Positions 17,299-33,569 are shown, numbered from the stretch's first letter. The stretch: 64,000 nt of DNA from Verrucomicrobiia bacterium (GCA_030425485.1 JAUIAM010000012.1:31268-95267), one strand, 5' to 3'. Notes: generated by a model not told the origin, from the letters alone. Numbers and translations: made by a program.

Positions 17299-17517
17299 AT
17301 GGCAAACCCCTTTTCCAAAATCAGACTCTTCGCAATGGAAACCTGGATCGAGGTTTTCAAGAAAGCGGTCTGGCCGAACTTCAAGGAACTCAAGGAGATG
17401 ACCTTCGTCGTCATCATCGCGATTGCCATCCTCGGGGTTTACCTGGCTGTTGTGGACTTCGCTAATTTCAATTTCGTTTCCCTTTTTACCGATCTCGTTA
17501 GCGGCTCTTCCAAGTAA
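17299..17517 (+). CDS. secE: Preprotein translocase subunit SecE
   Basis: This small single-span protein (72 residues) clamps SecY in the Sec channel. The amphipathic helix EVFKKAVWPNFKELKEMT precedes a membrane segment (VVIIAIAILGVYLAVV), as in all short bacterial SecE proteins. The ATG at 17299 lies after the tRNA; another at 17335 would still keep the whole SecE domain. It is 21 bases upstream of nusG. Confidence 0.92.
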   Translation: MANPFSKIRLFAMETWIEVFKKAVWPNFKELKEMTFVVIIAIAILGVYLAVVDFANFNFVSLFTDLVSGSSK

Positions 17518-17538
17518 GCTGCTCCACCAGAAAGCCTT

Positions 17539-18123
17539 ATGACCAGTACTTCTTCATTGGCCGGTTTGCACTGGTATGCTGTCCACACCCTCTCCAACAT
17601 GGAGGGCAAGGTTAAGCGCTACCTCGACAAGTTCATCGAAGTCGAGGAAATGGGCGAGTTTATCGAAGAGGTGCTCATGCCGACTGAGGTCGTGACCGAA
17701 GTCAAGAACGGCAAGAAGTCCCAGAAGACTCGCAAACTCTATCCCGGTTACCTCTACATCCGCATGCGCATGTATGACGAATACGGCAAGCTCCTGCAAA
17801 AGCCGTGGTACTTCGTCAAAAGCATCCAGGGTGTTATCGGATTTCTCGGCGGCGAAGACGACCGCCCCACACCGCTCAAGCAGAGCGAAGTTGACACCAT
17901 CCTCGACCAGATCAAGGCTGCCGAAGGTGTTGAAAAGCCCAAGGTTACCTACAGCGTGGGCGAAGAGGTCAAAATCACCGACGGTCCGTTCCAGAACCTC
18001 ATCGGTCGCATCGACGAAGCCGATCCCGAACGTGGCCGCCTCAAAGTTTCCGTCTCCATTTTCGGCCGTTTCACCCCGGTCGATCTGGAATACTGGCAAG
18101 TCGAACGCGCGGAAGAGTCCTAA
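17539..18123 (+). CDS. nusG: Transcription termination/antitermination factor NusG
   Basis: NusG binds RNA polymerase and links it to Rho or the ribosome. The NGN domain (WYAVHTLSNMEGKVKRYL, KLYPGYLYIRM, VKSIQGVIGFLGG) is followed by a KOW domain (VGEEVKITDGPFQNLIGRID). Its 194 residues are slightly above the usual 180 because of a charged loop near residue 50. It is part of the secE-nusG-rplKAJL-rpoBC run. Confidence 0.97.
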   Translation: MTSTSSLAGLHWYAVHTLSNMEGKVKRYLDKFIEVEEMGEFIEEVLMPTEVVTEVKNGKKSQKTRKLYPGYLYIRMRMYDEYGKLLQKPWYFVKSIQGVIGFLGGEDDRPTPLKQSEVDTILDQIKAAEGVEKPKVTYSVGEEVKITDGPFQNLIGRIDEADPERGRLKVSVSIFGRFTPVDLEYWQVERAEES

Positions 18124-18153
18124 ACACTGGCTCGTTAATACCGCATACATACC

Positions 18154-18579
18154 ATGGCTAAAAAAATAACAGGATACGTACGCTTACAGCTGCCTGCTGG
18201 TGCGGCCAACCCGGCACCGCCGGTCGGCCCCGCACTTGGTGCGGCAGGGGTCAACATCATGGCCTTCTGTAAGGAGTTTAACGCAAAGACCAAGGGCGAG
18301 GCTGGCATGATTCTGCCGGTCGTCATCACCGTTTACGCCGACAAGTCTTTTACCTTCATCACGAAGAGCCCGCCCGCTCCCGTTCTGCTCAAGAAAGCAG
18401 CCGGTATTGCCAAGGCCTCCGGCGTCCCCAATAAGGACAAGGTTGGCAAGGTCACCCGCAAGCAGATCCTGGAGATCGTAGAAATCAAGAAAAAGGACCT
18501 CAACGCAAGCGATCCCGAGCGCGCCGCCCTCATGATTGAAGGCACCGCCCGCTCCATGGGTATCGAAGTCGTTGACTAA
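18154..18579 (+). CDS. rplK: Ribosomal protein L11
   Basis: L11 forms the base of the GTPase-associated centre. The 141 residues contain the classical [19 protein letters not shown] start, the [11 protein letters not shown] element and the C-terminal RNA-binding domain ending [10 protein letters not shown]. It lies 30 bases after nusG and 17 bases before rplA. Confidence 0.98.
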   Translation: MAKKITGYVRLQLPAGAANPAPPVGPALGAAGVNIMAFCKEFNAKTKGEAGMILPVVITVYADKSFTFITKSPPAPVLLKKAAGIAKASGVPNKDKVGKVTRKQILEIVEIKKKDLNASDPERAALMIEGTARSMGIEVVD

Positions 18580-18596
18580 ACCGGAAGGAGGAACAG

Positions 18597-19295
18597 ATGA
18601 GTAAAACAAGCAAACGTTACGAATCCGCCCGCCAGGCCGGTAACCTCGAAGCCGTTTACGGCCTCTCAGAAGCCATTGAGCTTCTGCAAAAAATGCCGAC
18701 GGCCAAGTTCGACGAGACCGTAGAAATTTACGCCCGTCTCGGCGTTGACCCAAAGCAGTCCGACCAGATGGTTCGCGGCACCGTGTCCCTGCCCAACGGC
18801 AGTGGCCGCAAGGTGACCGTCGCCGTCTTCACGGCCAATGCACAGGAAGCCCTCGACGCAGGTGCTGACCACGCTGGCCTCGACGACCTGATCAAGAAGA
18901 TTGTTGAAGACAACTGGATGGACTTCGACGTGGCCATCGCCACCCCGGACGCCATGAAGGAAGTCCGCAAGGCTGCGCGCGTCCTCGGTCCCCGTGGCCT
19001 CATGCCAAACCCGAAGTCCGGCACCGTCACCGACGACATCGCCAAGGGCATTCAGGAGGTCAAGGCAGGCCGCGTTGAGTACAAGATGGACAAGACAGCC
19101 AACCTCGCCGTTGTCGTGGGCAAGCGCTCCTTCACCGCCGAGCAGTTGGTTGAAAATGCTACCACCGCGCTCAACACCATCGTCAAGGCACGTCCGGAAT
19201 CCTTCAAGGGCGGTGCATTCATCAAGAGTGTCACCATCAGCTCCACGATGAGCCCCGGTGTAAAGGTCGATCCGAAAACCCTCAGCCAGAACTAA
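18597..19295 (+). CDS. rplA: Ribosomal protein L1
   Basis: L1 forms the mobile stalk at the E site and in many bacteria represses its own operon. The 232 residues contain LGVDPKQSDQMVRGTVSLPN, the PRGLMPNPKSGTV signature and KGGAFIKSVTIS. Unlike most genes here it has a very strong Shine-Dalgarno sequence, GGAAGGAGG at 18583-18591, five bases before the ATG. Confidence 0.98.
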   Translation: MSKTSKRYESARQAGNLEAVYGLSEAIELLQKMPTAKFDETVEIYARLGVDPKQSDQMVRGTVSLPNGSGRKVTVAVFTANAQEALDAGADHAGLDDLIKKIVEDNWMDFDVAIATPDAMKEVRKAARVLGPRGLMPNPKSGTVTDDIAKGIQEVKAGRVEYKMDKTANLAVVVGKRSFTAEQLVENATTALNTIVKARPESFKGGAFIKSVTISSTMSPGVKVDPKTLSQN

Positions 19296-19300
19296 GCGAC

Positions 19301-19822
19301 ATGAGAGCCGAAAAACAATTTCTCGTCGACGAGGTTAACCAGCACCTCGACAAGTCGGAGTACGTCTTCCTGACGGACTTCAGCCGTCTCAACATTGAGG
19401 ACACAGCCGAACTTCGCGGTCTTTTGGCCGAGAAGGAAGCCGAGTTTCACGTTGTTAAGAACAACATCTTCAAGGTAGCTTCCCGCGAGCGCAACCTGCC
19501 GGTGGACGAAGAAGTCCTCAACGGGCAGACTGCTATCGTGGTCGGCGGGCCCAACCCGTCCGAAGTGGCCAAGGTCCTGTTCAAGTTCTTCAAGGACAAG
19601 GAAAAAGTCGAAGTTAAGACCGGTGTCCTCGGGGACAAGAGCCTGAGCCGCGACGAAGTCGAAGCCCTCTCGAAGCTCCCGAGCCTGGAAGCCCTCCGCA
19701 GCCAGTTGCTGGGTCTGTTCTCGCAGCCGGGCACTTCGATGGTCCGCGTCCTCATCGCTGGTCCGCAGGACTTCGTCAACGTTCTGCAGGCCAAGGTCCG
19801 CGCCGAAGGCGGCGAAGCATAA
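19301..19822 (+). CDS. rplJ: Ribosomal protein L10
   Basis: L10 anchors the L7/L12 stalk. The 173 residues start MRAEKQFLVDEVNQHLDKSE and include KNNIFKVA and the helical C-terminus that binds L7/L12 dimers. It starts five bases after rplA, so no separate leader for L10 autoregulation is visible. Confidence 0.96.
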   Translation: MRAEKQFLVDEVNQHLDKSEYVFLTDFSRLNIEDTAELRGLLAEKEAEFHVVKNNIFKVASRERNLPVDEEVLNGQTAIVVGGPNPSEVAKVLFKFFKDKEKVEVKTGVLGDKSLSRDEVEALSKLPSLEALRSQLLGLFSQPGTSMVRVLIAGPQDFVNVLQAKVRAEGGEA

Positions 19823-19941
19823 TTCACTTTCCATTACGGAAAACAACCAACTAACGAATAGATACACACATCATTGTATCCAAAGAACCGCGCAGGGGGG
19901 CAGACGCTCCTTAAACCACCACCTGTCATTCAAGGAATATC

Positions 19942-20328
19942 ATGAGCGACATCACAAAAGATCAAGTTATCGATTGGCTCTCTGGCCAGTCCGTTCTCGA
20001 AATCGCTGGCCTCGTCAAGGACCTGGAAGAAAAGTGGGGCGTAAGCGCCGCTGCTCCGGTCGCTGTCGCTGCTGGTCCGGCTGCTGGTGGCGAAGCCGCT
20101 GCTGCCGCTGAAGAAAAGACCGAGTTCGACGTCATCCTCAAGGCTGCCGGTGGCAACAAGATTGCCGTCATTAAGGAAGTCCGTGGCATCACCGGTCTCG
20201 GCCTGAAGGAAGCCAAGGAACTCGTCGAAGGCGCACCGAAGCCCATCAAGGAAGCCGTTTCCAAGGAAGAGGCTGCCGAGCTCGAAAAGAAGCTCAAGGA
20301 CGCCGGCGCCGAAGTCGAAGTCAAGTAA
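19942..20328 (+). CDS. rplL: Ribosomal protein L7/L12
   Basis: L7/L12 recruits translational GTPases. The 128 residues show the N-terminal dimerisation helices, the alanine/valine-rich hinge (about 38-55) and the C-terminal [20 protein letters not shown] and [17 protein letters not shown] signature. A 119-base gap separates it from rplJ. Confidence 0.98.
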   Translation: MSDITKDQVIDWLSGQSVLEIAGLVKDLEEKWGVSAAAPVAVAAGPAAGGEAAAAAEEKTEFDVILKAAGGNKIAVIKEVRGITGLGLKEAKELVEGAPKPIKEAVSKEEAAELEKKLKDAGAEVEVK

Positions 20329-20378
20329 CCAGACTGATTGCCGATAACGAAATTGCACAATTTCAATTTCATTCCGTG

Positions 20379-20412
20379 GATAAGCGGGCTCGCCTTGGGC
20401 GGGTCCGCTATC
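20379..20412 (+). promoter_or_regulatory. Strong stem-loop between rplL and rpoB
   Basis: GATA-GCGG-GCT-CGCC pairs with GGCG-GGT-CCGC-TATC to give a 15-bp stem with two G-T pairs, one bulged A (20383) and a TTG loop. It is followed by TGCGTTTTC. In Escherichia coli the same gap carries an attenuator and an RNase III site; a similar role here is inference. Confidence 0.55.
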
Positions 20413-20446
20413 TGCGTTTTCAACCATATGACTCTTCGCTGATCCT

Positions 20447-20504
20447 CACCGGGAGTTTCCAGCCGCAGGGCAGGGGACTTCCGGTGGCGATTGAGCAAGC
20501 CACC
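20447..20504 (+). promoter_or_regulatory. Two mutually exclusive stems upstream of rpoB
   Basis: CACCGG (20447-20452) can pair with CCGGTG (20481-20486), with AGT/ACT extending the stem. Alternatively GGTGGC (20483-20488) can pair with GCCACC (20499-20504). The two share bases 20483-20486 and cannot form together. The second stem encloses GATTGAGCAA, which resembles the core of the post-stop repeats. The start of rpoB is 29 bases downstream. Confidence 0.4.
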
Positions 20505-20532
20505 CCTATCTTAACAGCATCCAGGCAGCATC

Positions 20533-24312
<3,780 letters not shown>

Positions 24313-24329
24313 AGAGGGGAGACACAACA

Positions 24330-27300
24330 ATGAGTACCAGCAATACATCCGATATGCGCGAGGCCCTCGGTCTCGAAAAGGACCAGTCCTTCGACACCGT
24401 TTCTATCTCCGTAGCCAGCCCGGACACGATCCGCTCGTGGTCCCGCGGCGAGGTGAAGAACCCGGAGACGATCAACTACCGTACCTTCAAGCCCGAGCCG
24501 GGCGGACTCTTCTGCCAGAAGATTTTCGGGCCGGTCCGCGACTACGAGTGTGCTTGTGGTAAGTACAAGCGCATCAAGTTCAAGGGCGTGGTTTGCGACC
24601 GTTGCGGCGTTGAGGTGACCGTTGCCCGCGTGCGCCGCGAGCGCATGGGCCACATCGAACTCGCCGTTCCCGTGAGCCATATCTGGTTCCTCAAGTCCAT
24701 GCCCAGCCGCCTCGGTTTGCTCATGGACATGACCGCCCGTAACCTTGAGCGCGTCATCTACTACGAGAACTACATGGTAATCGATCCGGGTAAGACGCCG
24801 CTTGAAAAAAAGCAGCTCTTGACCGAGCAGGAGTACATCCAGGCTCAGGACGAATACGGTGAAGACGCCTTTGTGGCCAAGATGGGTGCGGAAGCTCTCC
24901 GCGACGTCCTGACCGAGCTTAACATGGAGGCCGAGATCGACGAGCTGCACGAGCAGATGCACGGCACGCGCTCCAAGCAGATCAAGAAGAAACTGGCCAA
25001 GCGCCTCAAGGTCATCCAGGGCTTCCTCGAATCCGACACGCGTCCCGAGTGGATGGTGCTGGACGTGCTGCCCGTTATCCCGCCGGATCTGCGCCCGCTC
25101 GTTCCGCTCGAAGGTGGCCGCTTCGCCACGTCTGACCTGAACGACCTTTACCGCCGTGTTATCAACCGTAACAACCGCCTGAAGAACCTCCTTCAGCTCA
25201 AGACGCCGGACGTTATTATCCACAACGAAAAGCGCATGCTGCAGGAAGCGGTTGACGCGCTCTTTGACAATGGTCGCCACGGCCGCGCCGTGACTGGTGC
25301 GGGTAACCGCCCGCTCAAGTCCCTCTCGGACATGCTCAAGGGTAAGCAGGGCCGCTTCCGTCAGAACCTGCTCGGTAAGCGCGTAGACTACTCCGGTCGT
25401 TCCGTTATCGTTATCGGCCCCGAGCTGAAGCTGAACCAGTGTGGTCTTCCCAAGAAGATGGCTCTCGTTCTGTTCGAACCGTTCATCATCCGCCGCCTGA
25501 AGGAACTGGGCTTCGTCCACACCGTTCGTGGCGCGCGCAAGATGATCGAAAAGAAGTCGCCCGAAGTGTGGGACATTCTGGAAGAAGTCACCCAGGGCCA
25601 CCCGGTGCTGCTCAACCGTGCGCCTACGCTGCACCGTCTGTCCATTCAGGCCTTTGAGCCCGTCCTCATTGAGGGTGACGCTATCCGCCTGCACCCGCTC
25701 GTCTGTACGCCGTACAACGCGGACTTCGACGGTGACCAGATGGCCGTTCACGTGCCGCTCTCGGTCGAAGCCATCATGGAGGCCAAGCTCCTCATGCTGG
25801 CCACGCACAACATCTTCTCGCCCTCCAGTGGTAAGCCGATTCTGACCCCGTCGCAGGACGTCGTTCTGGGTTCTTACTACCTGACGGCAGACCCGAAGAC
25901 CAAGCCCGCCAAGGGCGACCATGTGCCAATGATGACCAGCCACGACGAGGTTATCCTCGCCGAGGCCACCCGCGAAGACTTCGGCCTGCACACCTGGATT
26001 GATTACGTCAACCCCGACTTCGGTAAGGGTGAGACCATTTACGGTAACTCCGACAAGAAGCTTATCCGCACCACCGTTGGCCGCGTACTCTTCAGCGAGA
26101 TTTGGCCCGACCAGCTCGGCTTCATCAACTTCGCCGTGTCGAAGAAGAAGCTGGGTGACCTCATCATGAACACCTACAAGACGGTAGGTAAGCGTGACGT
26201 TATTCCGGTGCTGGACTCCCTCAAGGAACTCGGCTTCAAGATCGCGACCCGCGCTGGTATCTCCATTGGTATCGGTGACATGATTATCCCGGAAGAGAAG
26301 AAGGGTATCATCAAGGTCGCCCGCAAGAAGATCGACGAAGTCGAAGGCCAGTACCGTAAGGGTATCATCACCACCGGTGAGCGCTACAATAAGATCATTG
26401 ACGTTTGGACCGGTGCTACCGACCAGATTGCCAATTCCGTTTTCAACGGTTTGAACGAAAACGAAGGCAAGGACAGCATCAACCCGGTCTACCTCATGAT
26501 GGACTCCGGTGCCCGTGGTAACCGCCAGCAGGTTCGCCAGCTTTGTGGTACGCGTGGTCTTATGGCCAAGCCGTCCGGTGAAATTATCGAACGCCCGATT
26601 CTGTCTTCCTTCCGCGAAGGTCTTTCCGTTCTGGAGTACTTTATCTCCACGCACGGTGCCCGTAAGGGTCTGGCCGATACCGCGCTCAAGACCGCTGACG
26701 CCGGTTACCTCACCCGTAAGCTCTGTGACGTCTCCATGGACGTTATCATCACAGACCAGGATGACGGCAACCGCGACGGTATCTGGAAGCACGCCATTTA
26801 CGAAGGTGACGACGAAATCGTCAGCCTGTCCGACCGTATCATCGGTCGCTGCCCGAGCGAAGACGTCTTCAATCCGCTCAACCCCGACGAGCTCATCGTT
26901 GGCAACGGCGAACTCATCACCGAGGCTATGGCCGCGAAGATCGAGGAAGTCGGCATCGAGCGCATCAAGATCATGTCCCCGCTTACGCACATGCGTAAGA
27001 ACAACGTACCGGACAAGGCCTACGGTATCGACCCCTCCACGGGTAAGATCTGTGACGCCGGTACCGCTGTGGGTATTATCGCTGCGCAGTCCATCGGTGA
27101 GCCGGGTACCCAGCTGACCATGCGTACCTTCCACATCGGTGGTGTTGCTGGTCGCGTCTTCAAGAACCCGGAAATTAAGGTCCGCAACAAGGGCTTTGTT
27201 AAGTACAAGGGCCTGCGCATGGTGCAGACTGCCGACGGCGCAAGCATCGTGCTTAACAAGACGGGTGAAGTTCACATCGTGGACGAAGACGGCAAGGTGC

Positions 27301-28508
27301 TCGAAGACTACGGTATCGTTGCCGGTGCGGTCTTGACCGTACAGGACGGTGGTGCGATCGAGCCCGATACCGTGCTCGCCATGTGGGACCCGCACAACAT
27401 TCCGATTCTCTCCGAAAAGGCAGGTAACATCTCCTTCAAGGACATGATCCCCGGCGTTACCATCAAACGCGAGCTTGACGACTCCACGGGTCGTATCGCC
27501 ACGGTGGTTATCGAGCACAAGGAAGACCTCAACCCGCAGGTCGAAATCCGCGATCCGGAATCGAACAAGGTGCTTGCCACCTACGCGATTCCGACGGGTG
27601 CTCAGGTTTCCGTTTCCGACGGCGATGAAATTGCTCCGGGTGCACTGCTAGCGAAGACCCCGCGTTCGGCGTCCAAGACGCAGGACATTACCGGTGGTCT
27701 GCCTCGCGTGGCTGAGCTCTTCGAGGCTCGCCGCCCGAAGGACGCAACCGAAATGGCCAAGATCGATGGTGTTGTCTCGATGGGCGGCACGGTTCGCAGC
27801 AAGAAGAAGCTGATCGTCACCAACGAGCAGACCGGCCAGGAAGAGGAGCACCTTATCCCGCACGGTAAGCACATCATCGTTCACGTTGGCGACGTCGTCC
27901 ACAAGGGCCAGCACCTGACCGAGGGTTCCGCCGATCCGCACGAGATTCTGGAAATCCTCGGACCGAACGTGGTGCAGGAGTACCTCCTCTCTGAGATTCA
28001 GAAGGTTTACCGCCTGCAGGGGGTTACCATTAACGACAAGCACATCGAGCTCATCATCTCTCGCATGCTCCGCAAGGTCCGCGTGGCCGATCCGGGCGAC
28101 TCCGATTTCTTCTGGGGCGAGCAGATCGACAAGTCCGAGTTCATCTCGCAGAACGAACGCATCGAAGAAGCTGGTGGTAAGCCAGCCGAAGGTGAGCCGA
28201 TCCTGCTGGGTATTACCAAGGCTTCGCTTGAAACTGAGTCGTTTATCTCCGCCGCGTCCTTCCAGGAAACGACCCGCGTCCTCACCGACGCCTCGACTCT
28301 GGGTAAGGTTGACCGCCTGACCGGTTTCAAGGAAAACGTCATCATGGGGCACCTGATCCCGGCTGGTACTGGTCTGCCGACCTACCGTCGCCTGAAGATC
28401 AACACCCTCGGCGTACCGGTAGAAAACAGCCCGATGGTCGAGCGCGACTACGGCCCCGGCTCCGACGAGGAGTCTGCCGAGGCACCTGCCGCGCCGCAAG
28501 CGAGCTAA
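24330..28508 (+). CDS. rpoC: RNA polymerase subunit beta-prime
   Basis: The 1392-residue subunit carries the catalytic [10 protein letters not shown] loop. The first zinc site is intact ([15 protein letters not shown], near residues 72-92). The second zinc site is not: where other bacteria have four cysteines, this protein has [13 protein letters not shown] near residue 805, and [14 protein letters not shown] then [10 protein letters not shown] near residues 890-912, with Cys908 alone. The bridge/trigger-loop region ([16 protein letters not shown]) is interrupted by a long beta-rich insert, SI3-like, before [20 protein letters not shown] good Shine-Dalgarno (GAGGGGA at 24314-24320) precedes the start. 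Confidence 0.99.
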   Translation: MSTSNTSDMREALGLEKDQSFDTVSISVASPDTIRSWSRGEVKNPETINYRTFKPEPGGLFCQKIFGPVRDYECACGKYKRIKFKGVVCDRCGVEVTVARVRRERMGHIELAVPVSHIWFLKSMPSRLGLLMDMTARNLERVIYYENYMVIDPGKTPLEKKQLLTEQEYIQAQDEYGEDAFVAKMGAEALRDVLTELNMEAEIDELHEQMHGTRSKQIKKKLAKRLKVIQGFLESDTRPEWMVLDVLPVIPPDLRPLVPLEGGRFATSDLNDLYRRVINRNNRLKNLLQLKTPDVIIHNEKRMLQEAVDALFDNGRHGRAVTGAGNRPLKSLSDMLKGKQGRFRQNLLGKRVDYSGRSVIVIGPELKLNQCGLPKKMALVLFEPFIIRRLKELGFVHTVRGARKMIEKKSPEVWDILEEVTQGHPVLLNRAPTLHRLSIQAFEPVLIEGDAIRLHPLVCTPYNADFDGDQMAVHVPLSVEAIMEAKLLMLATHNIFSPSSGKPILTPSQDVVLGSYYLTADPKTKPAKGDHVPMMTSHDEVILAEATREDFGLHTWIDYVNPDFGKGETIYGNSDKKLIRTTVGRVLFSEIWPDQLGFINFAVSKKKLGDLIMNTYKTVGKRDVIPVLDSLKELGFKIATRAGISIGIGDMIIPEEKKGIIKVARKKIDEVEGQYRKGIITTGERYNKIIDVWTGATDQIANSVFNGLNENEGKDSINPVYLMMDSGARGNRQQVRQLCGTRGLMAKPSGEIIERPILSSFREGLSVLEYFISTHGARKGLADTALKTADAGYLTRKLCDVSMDVIITDQDDGNRDGIWKHAIYEGDDEIVSLSDRIIGRCPSEDVFNPLNPDELIVGNGELITEAMAAKIEEVGIERIKIMSPLTHMRKNNVPDKAYGIDPSTGKICDAGTAVGIIAAQSIGEPGTQLTMRTFHIGGVAGRVFKNPEIKVRNKGFVKYKGLRMVQTADGASIVLNKTGEVHIVDEDGKVLEDYGIVAGAVLTVQDGGAIEPDTVLAMWDPHNIPILSEKAGNISFKDMIPGVTIKRELDDSTGRIATVVIEHKEDLNPQVEIRDPESNKVLATYAIPTGAQVSVSDGDEIAPGALLAKTPRSASKTQDITGGLPRVAELFEARRPKDATEMAKIDGVVSMGGTVRSKKKLIVTNEQTGQEEEHLIPHGKHIIVHVGDVVHKGQHLTEGSADPHEILEILGPNVVQEYLLSEIQKVYRLQGVTINDKHIELIISRMLRKVRVADPGDSDFFWGEQIDKSEFISQNERIEEAGGKPAEGEPILLGITKASLETESFISAASFQETTRVLTDASTLGKVDRLTGFKENVIMGHLIPAGTGLPTYRRLKINTLGVPVENSPMVERDYGPGSDEESAEAPAAPQAS

Positions 28509-28532
28509 GCTCCAGTTGTTTTCATCATTTAC

Positions 28533-28565
28533 AAAGACCGGTCCAATCAGGGCCGGTCTTTTTTT
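28533..28565 (+). terminator. Rho-independent terminator of the rpoBC operon
   Basis: AAAGACCGG (28533-28541) pairs with CCGGTCTTT (28553-28561), and the run of T continues to 28565. The hairpin starts 25 bases after the rpoC stop. Confidence 0.93.
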
Positions 28566-28609
28566 GTGGTTGCCGAGCGCATTGCATCGGTTATTGCTGC
28601 ATTCCAGCT

Positions 28610-29191
28610 ATGAAACATATTCTCTCCGCTGCTTTTTTTCTCGGCCTTGCCTCACTGTTGGGGTGCTATTCCTCCGCGTCAGCCTCCGAGACGGTCGTTT
28701 ACGGCCAGGACTACCTCCCGGCACCAGGGATCACTTTAACTTACGTTGATTTTTCCGATGGTGAGCCGCAGGGAGAGTGGAGCGAGCGTGTTGAGTACAA
28801 GCTGCTGACCCGGTACACGATTGTCCATACCGATGATGGCGAGCCCCCTGTGCGCTACAAGGTGCGTGATGGTGTGGTATTTGTCGACTGGGCCAGCGAG
28901 GGTGAGTGGTACCTGTTTTACCCCAAAGAGTTGCGTGTCGGTACGACATGGGAGGATTCCGATGGCGGGTCGTTTGAGATTATTGCCGTGGGAGAGCGTC
29001 TCGTGCTGGGTAAAGTGGTGAATTGCATTGAATCTAAGGCGATCTACCCGGCTGGCTATTACGGTGATGACCAGACCACACCTGAGGTTGAGTATTACAT
29101 TGATGCGGAGGGAATCGGCCTCGTAGCCAGCTATGGCGGGGAATTTAACCGCTACATCATTACACTACTGAAGGCTGTGAGCACGAAATAG
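28610..29191 (+). CDS. Predicted lipoprotein of unknown function
   Basis: I do not recognise the family. The 193-residue product has an N-terminal lipoprotein signal (MKHILSAAFFLGLASLLGC) with the lipobox cysteine at residue 19. The mature part is rich in beta-strand and acidic residues, with many aromatic positions (EGEWYLFYPKE). It stands alone between the rpoC terminator and the rpsL promoter region. Its codon choice is less biased than that of its neighbours (more GGT, GAT, TTT), so it is weakly expressed or more recently inserted. Confidence 0.75.
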   Translation: MKHILSAAFFLGLASLLGCYSSASASETVVYGQDYLPAPGITLTYVDFSDGEPQGEWSERVEYKLLTRYTIVHTDDGEPPVRYKVRDGVVFVDWASEGEWYLFYPKELRVGTTWEDSDGGSFEIIAVGERLVLGKVVNCIESKAIYPAGYYGDDQTTPEVEYYIDAEGIGLVASYGGEFNRYIITLLKAVSTK

Positions 29192-29255
29192 GGTAGGGGG
29201 AAGCCCCTGGTATTGAGCCCTTTTTTGAAAAAAACACATTTCTTAAAAAAATCGC

Positions 29256-29283
29256 TTGCATTGGTGGGGGAAAAATCTAATTT
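29256..29283 (+). promoter_or_regulatory. Candidate promoter of the str/S10 gene cluster
   Basis: TTGCAT at 29256-29261 and TAATTT at 29278-29283 are 16 bases apart and lie 84 bases before rpsL. The A-rich stretch just upstream (29226-29251) could act as an UP element, fitting strong expression. Confidence 0.5.
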
Positions 29284-29367
29284 CTCCGCCTTTTCCCGAG
29301 ATCCGCAGGACCAGGGCAGTTTCTCTGAATCCGGCGGGTTTCCTGTTTTTAGCTTTCAAGTAATTTC

Positions 29368-29748
29368 ATGCCTACCATCAACCAACTCGTCCGCAAGCCG
29401 CGGGTTCTTCAAAAGTCCAAGTCCAAGTCTCCGGCCTTGGTAAAGAACCCGTTCCGTCGTGGTGTCTGTGTACAGGTCATGACCCGTACGCCGAAGAAGC
29501 CGAACTCTGCCGTGCGTAAGGTCGCCAAGGTGCGCCTCACCAGCGGTTTCGAAGTCATCGCCTACATCCCGGACGAAGGCCACAACCTCCAGGAGCACAG
29601 CGTTGTGCTGGTGCGTGGTGGTCGTGTTAAGGACCTTCCGGGTGTCCGCTACCACATCGTTCGTGGTACCCTCGACACTCAGGGCGTGGAAAAGCGTCGC
29701 CGCAGCCGCTCCAAGTACGGTGTCAAGCGCCCCAAGGAAAAGAAGTAG
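29368..29748 (+). CDS. rpsL: Ribosomal protein S12
   Basis: S12 sits at the decoding centre. The 126 residues contain [29 protein letters not shown] and [15 protein letters not shown], with the lysines whose replacement gives streptomycin resistance in their sensitive form. It opens the rpsL-rpsG-fusA group. Confidence 0.99.
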   Translation: MPTINQLVRKPRVLQKSKSKSPALVKNPFRRGVCVQVMTRTPKKPNSAVRKVAKVRLTSGFEVIAYIPDEGHNLQEHSVVLVRGGRVKDLPGVRYHIVRGTLDTQGVEKRRRSRSKYGVKRPKEKK

Positions 29749-29773
29749 TATCACCCTTTTATAATAGAACACT

Positions 29774-30247
29774 ATGTCACGTCGCCGCAGAGCCGTAAAA
29801 CGGGAGCCTATTCCCGATCCCCGTTACAACAGCCCGCTTGTTGCAGGTCTGGTGAACCTCGTCATGGCCAAGGGTAAGAAGGCCACCGCCCAGCGCATCG
29901 TCTACGGTGCCTTTGAACGCGTAAGCGAGAAGCTCGAAAAGGGCGATCCCGTAGATCTGCTTCTCGGTGCACTTGAGAATGCTCGTCCCAAGCTCGAGGT
30001 GAAGAGCCGCCGCGTCGGGGGTGCCACCTATCAGGTTCCGGTTGAAATCTCCTACGAGCGCCAGCAGAGTCTCGCCTTCCGCTGGATGGTGAACTCCGCC
30101 AAGGCACGCAAGGGGACCCCGATGTTCGAAGCTCTGGCTCAGGAAATCATCGACGCCTACAACAACACTGGCCCCGTCGTGAAGAAGAAGGAAGAAACCC
30201 ACCGCATGGCCCAGGCCAACCGCGCCTTCGCACACCTCCGCTGGTAA
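29774..30247 (+). CDS. rpsG: Ribosomal protein S7
   Basis: S7 nucleates assembly of the small-subunit head. The 157 residues begin [20 protein letters not shown] and include [20 protein letters not shown] and [10 protein letters not shown]. It lies 25 bases after rpsL. Confidence 0.98.
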   Translation: MSRRRRAVKREPIPDPRYNSPLVAGLVNLVMAKGKKATAQRIVYGAFERVSEKLEKGDPVDLLLGALENARPKLEVKSRRVGGATYQVPVEISYERQQSLAFRWMVNSAKARKGTPMFEALAQEIIDAYNNTGPVVKKKEETHRMAQANRAFAHLRW

Positions 30248-30293
30248 TCCCTTTTATATACGTTCTCTTTTTTAACATTTAGCTATACCGGAC

Positions 30294-32456
<2,163 letters not shown>

Positions 32457-32475
32457 CACTTTTCATTAGCATCAC

Positions 32476-32784
32476 ATGACCGGACAACGCATACGTATTA
32501 AGCTCAAAGGATTCGACTTTCGTGTCATCGACCAGTCGGCTACCGACATTGTCGAAACCGCCAAGCGCTCCGGCGCTCGCGTAAGCGGCCCTGTGCCCCT
32601 TCCGACCCGCATCGAAAAGCTTTCCGTTAACCGCTCCCCGCACGTCAACAAGAAGGCGATGGAGCAGTTCGAGCTGCGCACCCACAAGCGCCTCATCGAC
32701 ATCGTGGAGCCGACCGCTCAGACCGTGGACGAGCTGAAGAAGCTCAACCTCCCGGCTGGTGTCGACATCACCATTAACGTCTAA
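32476..32784 (+). CDS. rpsJ: Ribosomal protein S10
   Basis: The 102-residue protein ([43 protein letters not shown]) is a small-subunit head protein that also acts as NusE in antitermination. It lies 19 bases after fusA, and a 140-base gap follows. Confidence 0.98.
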   Translation: MTGQRIRIKLKGFDFRVIDQSATDIVETAKRSGARVSGPVPLPTRIEKLSVNRSPHVNKKAMEQFELRTHKRLIDIVEPTAQTVDELKKLNLPAGVDITINV

Positions 32785-32873
32785 TCATTTTTTTGGACGT
32801 TTATTCTTTATTTAATTCGTTTTAATCGTTTCATTCTCACACTTTTTTAAACAATACACATTTAACCCCTCAC

Positions 32874-32915
32874 GCAGGTCAAGGAAACGGCGGCCCTGAG
32901 AAAGCCTCCACCTGC
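32874..32915 (+). promoter_or_regulatory. Stem-loop leader before rplC
   Basis: GCAGGT (32874-32879) pairs with ACCTGC (32910-32915), with GGC/GCC pairing inside. It ends nine bases before the rplC start. The rest of the 140-base gap is A/T-rich. In E. coli the S10 leader is bound by L4; this structure could be an analogue placed after rpsJ, but that is inference. Confidence 0.35.
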
Positions 32916-32924
32916 CACTGAGCT

Positions 32925-33569
32925 ATGAGCCTAACACTGATTGGTAAAAAAATCGGGATGACCCAGATTTATGATGGTGAAAACCGTCTGGTCCCCGTCA
33001 CCGTAGTCCAGGCCGGCCCCTGTCCGGTCCTGCAAATTAAGTCCGCCGATGGCAAGGATGGTTATGATGCCGTCCAGATCGGCTTCGGCGAGCAAGCCGA
33101 GCACCGCGTCTCCAAGCCGCTGCGTGGCCACCTGAAAAAGGCTGGCGTTACCGCTGTCACGGACATCTGCGAATTCATTCCCGACGACGAAGAAGTCAAA
33201 GTCGGTGACGAGATCAAGCTCGACCGTTTCCAGGAAGGCGCCAAGGTTGACATCATTGGTACGACCAAGGGTAAAGGCTTCCAGGGTGTCGTTAAGCGCT
33301 ACGGCTTCGGCGGTGGTCGCATGACGCACGGTTCGATGTTCCACCGCCGTGGTGGTTCTTACGGTATGTGCCAATGGCCGGGTGAAGTCCTCAAGGGCAA
33401 GAAGATGCCGGGTCACATGGGCAACGTTCGCCGCACCACGCAGAACCTCGATATCGTTAAGATCATCGAGGACAAGAACCTGATCCTCCTTCGCGGTAGC
33501 GTGCACGGCCCCAAGGGCGGCACAGTCTTCATCCGCAAGGCTATCAAGAAAAAGCGCAACCAGCAGTAA
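32925..33569 (+). CDS. rplC: Ribosomal protein L3
   Basis: L3 is one of the first large-subunit assembly proteins and reaches the peptidyl transferase centre. The 214 residues contain LIGKKIGMTQIYD, KGKGFQGVVKRYGFGGG, THGSMFHRRGGS and KKMPGHMGN. Confidence 0.98.
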   Translation: MSLTLIGKKIGMTQIYDGENRLVPVTVVQAGPCPVLQIKSADGKDGYDAVQIGFGEQAEHRVSKPLRGHLKKAGVTAVTDICEFIPDDEEVKVGDEIKLDRFQEGAKVDIIGTTKGKGFQGVVKRYGFGGGRMTHGSMFHRRGGSYGMCQWPGEVLKGKKMPGHMGNVRRTTQNLDIVKIIEDKNLILLRGSVHGPKGGTVFIRKAIKKKRNQQ

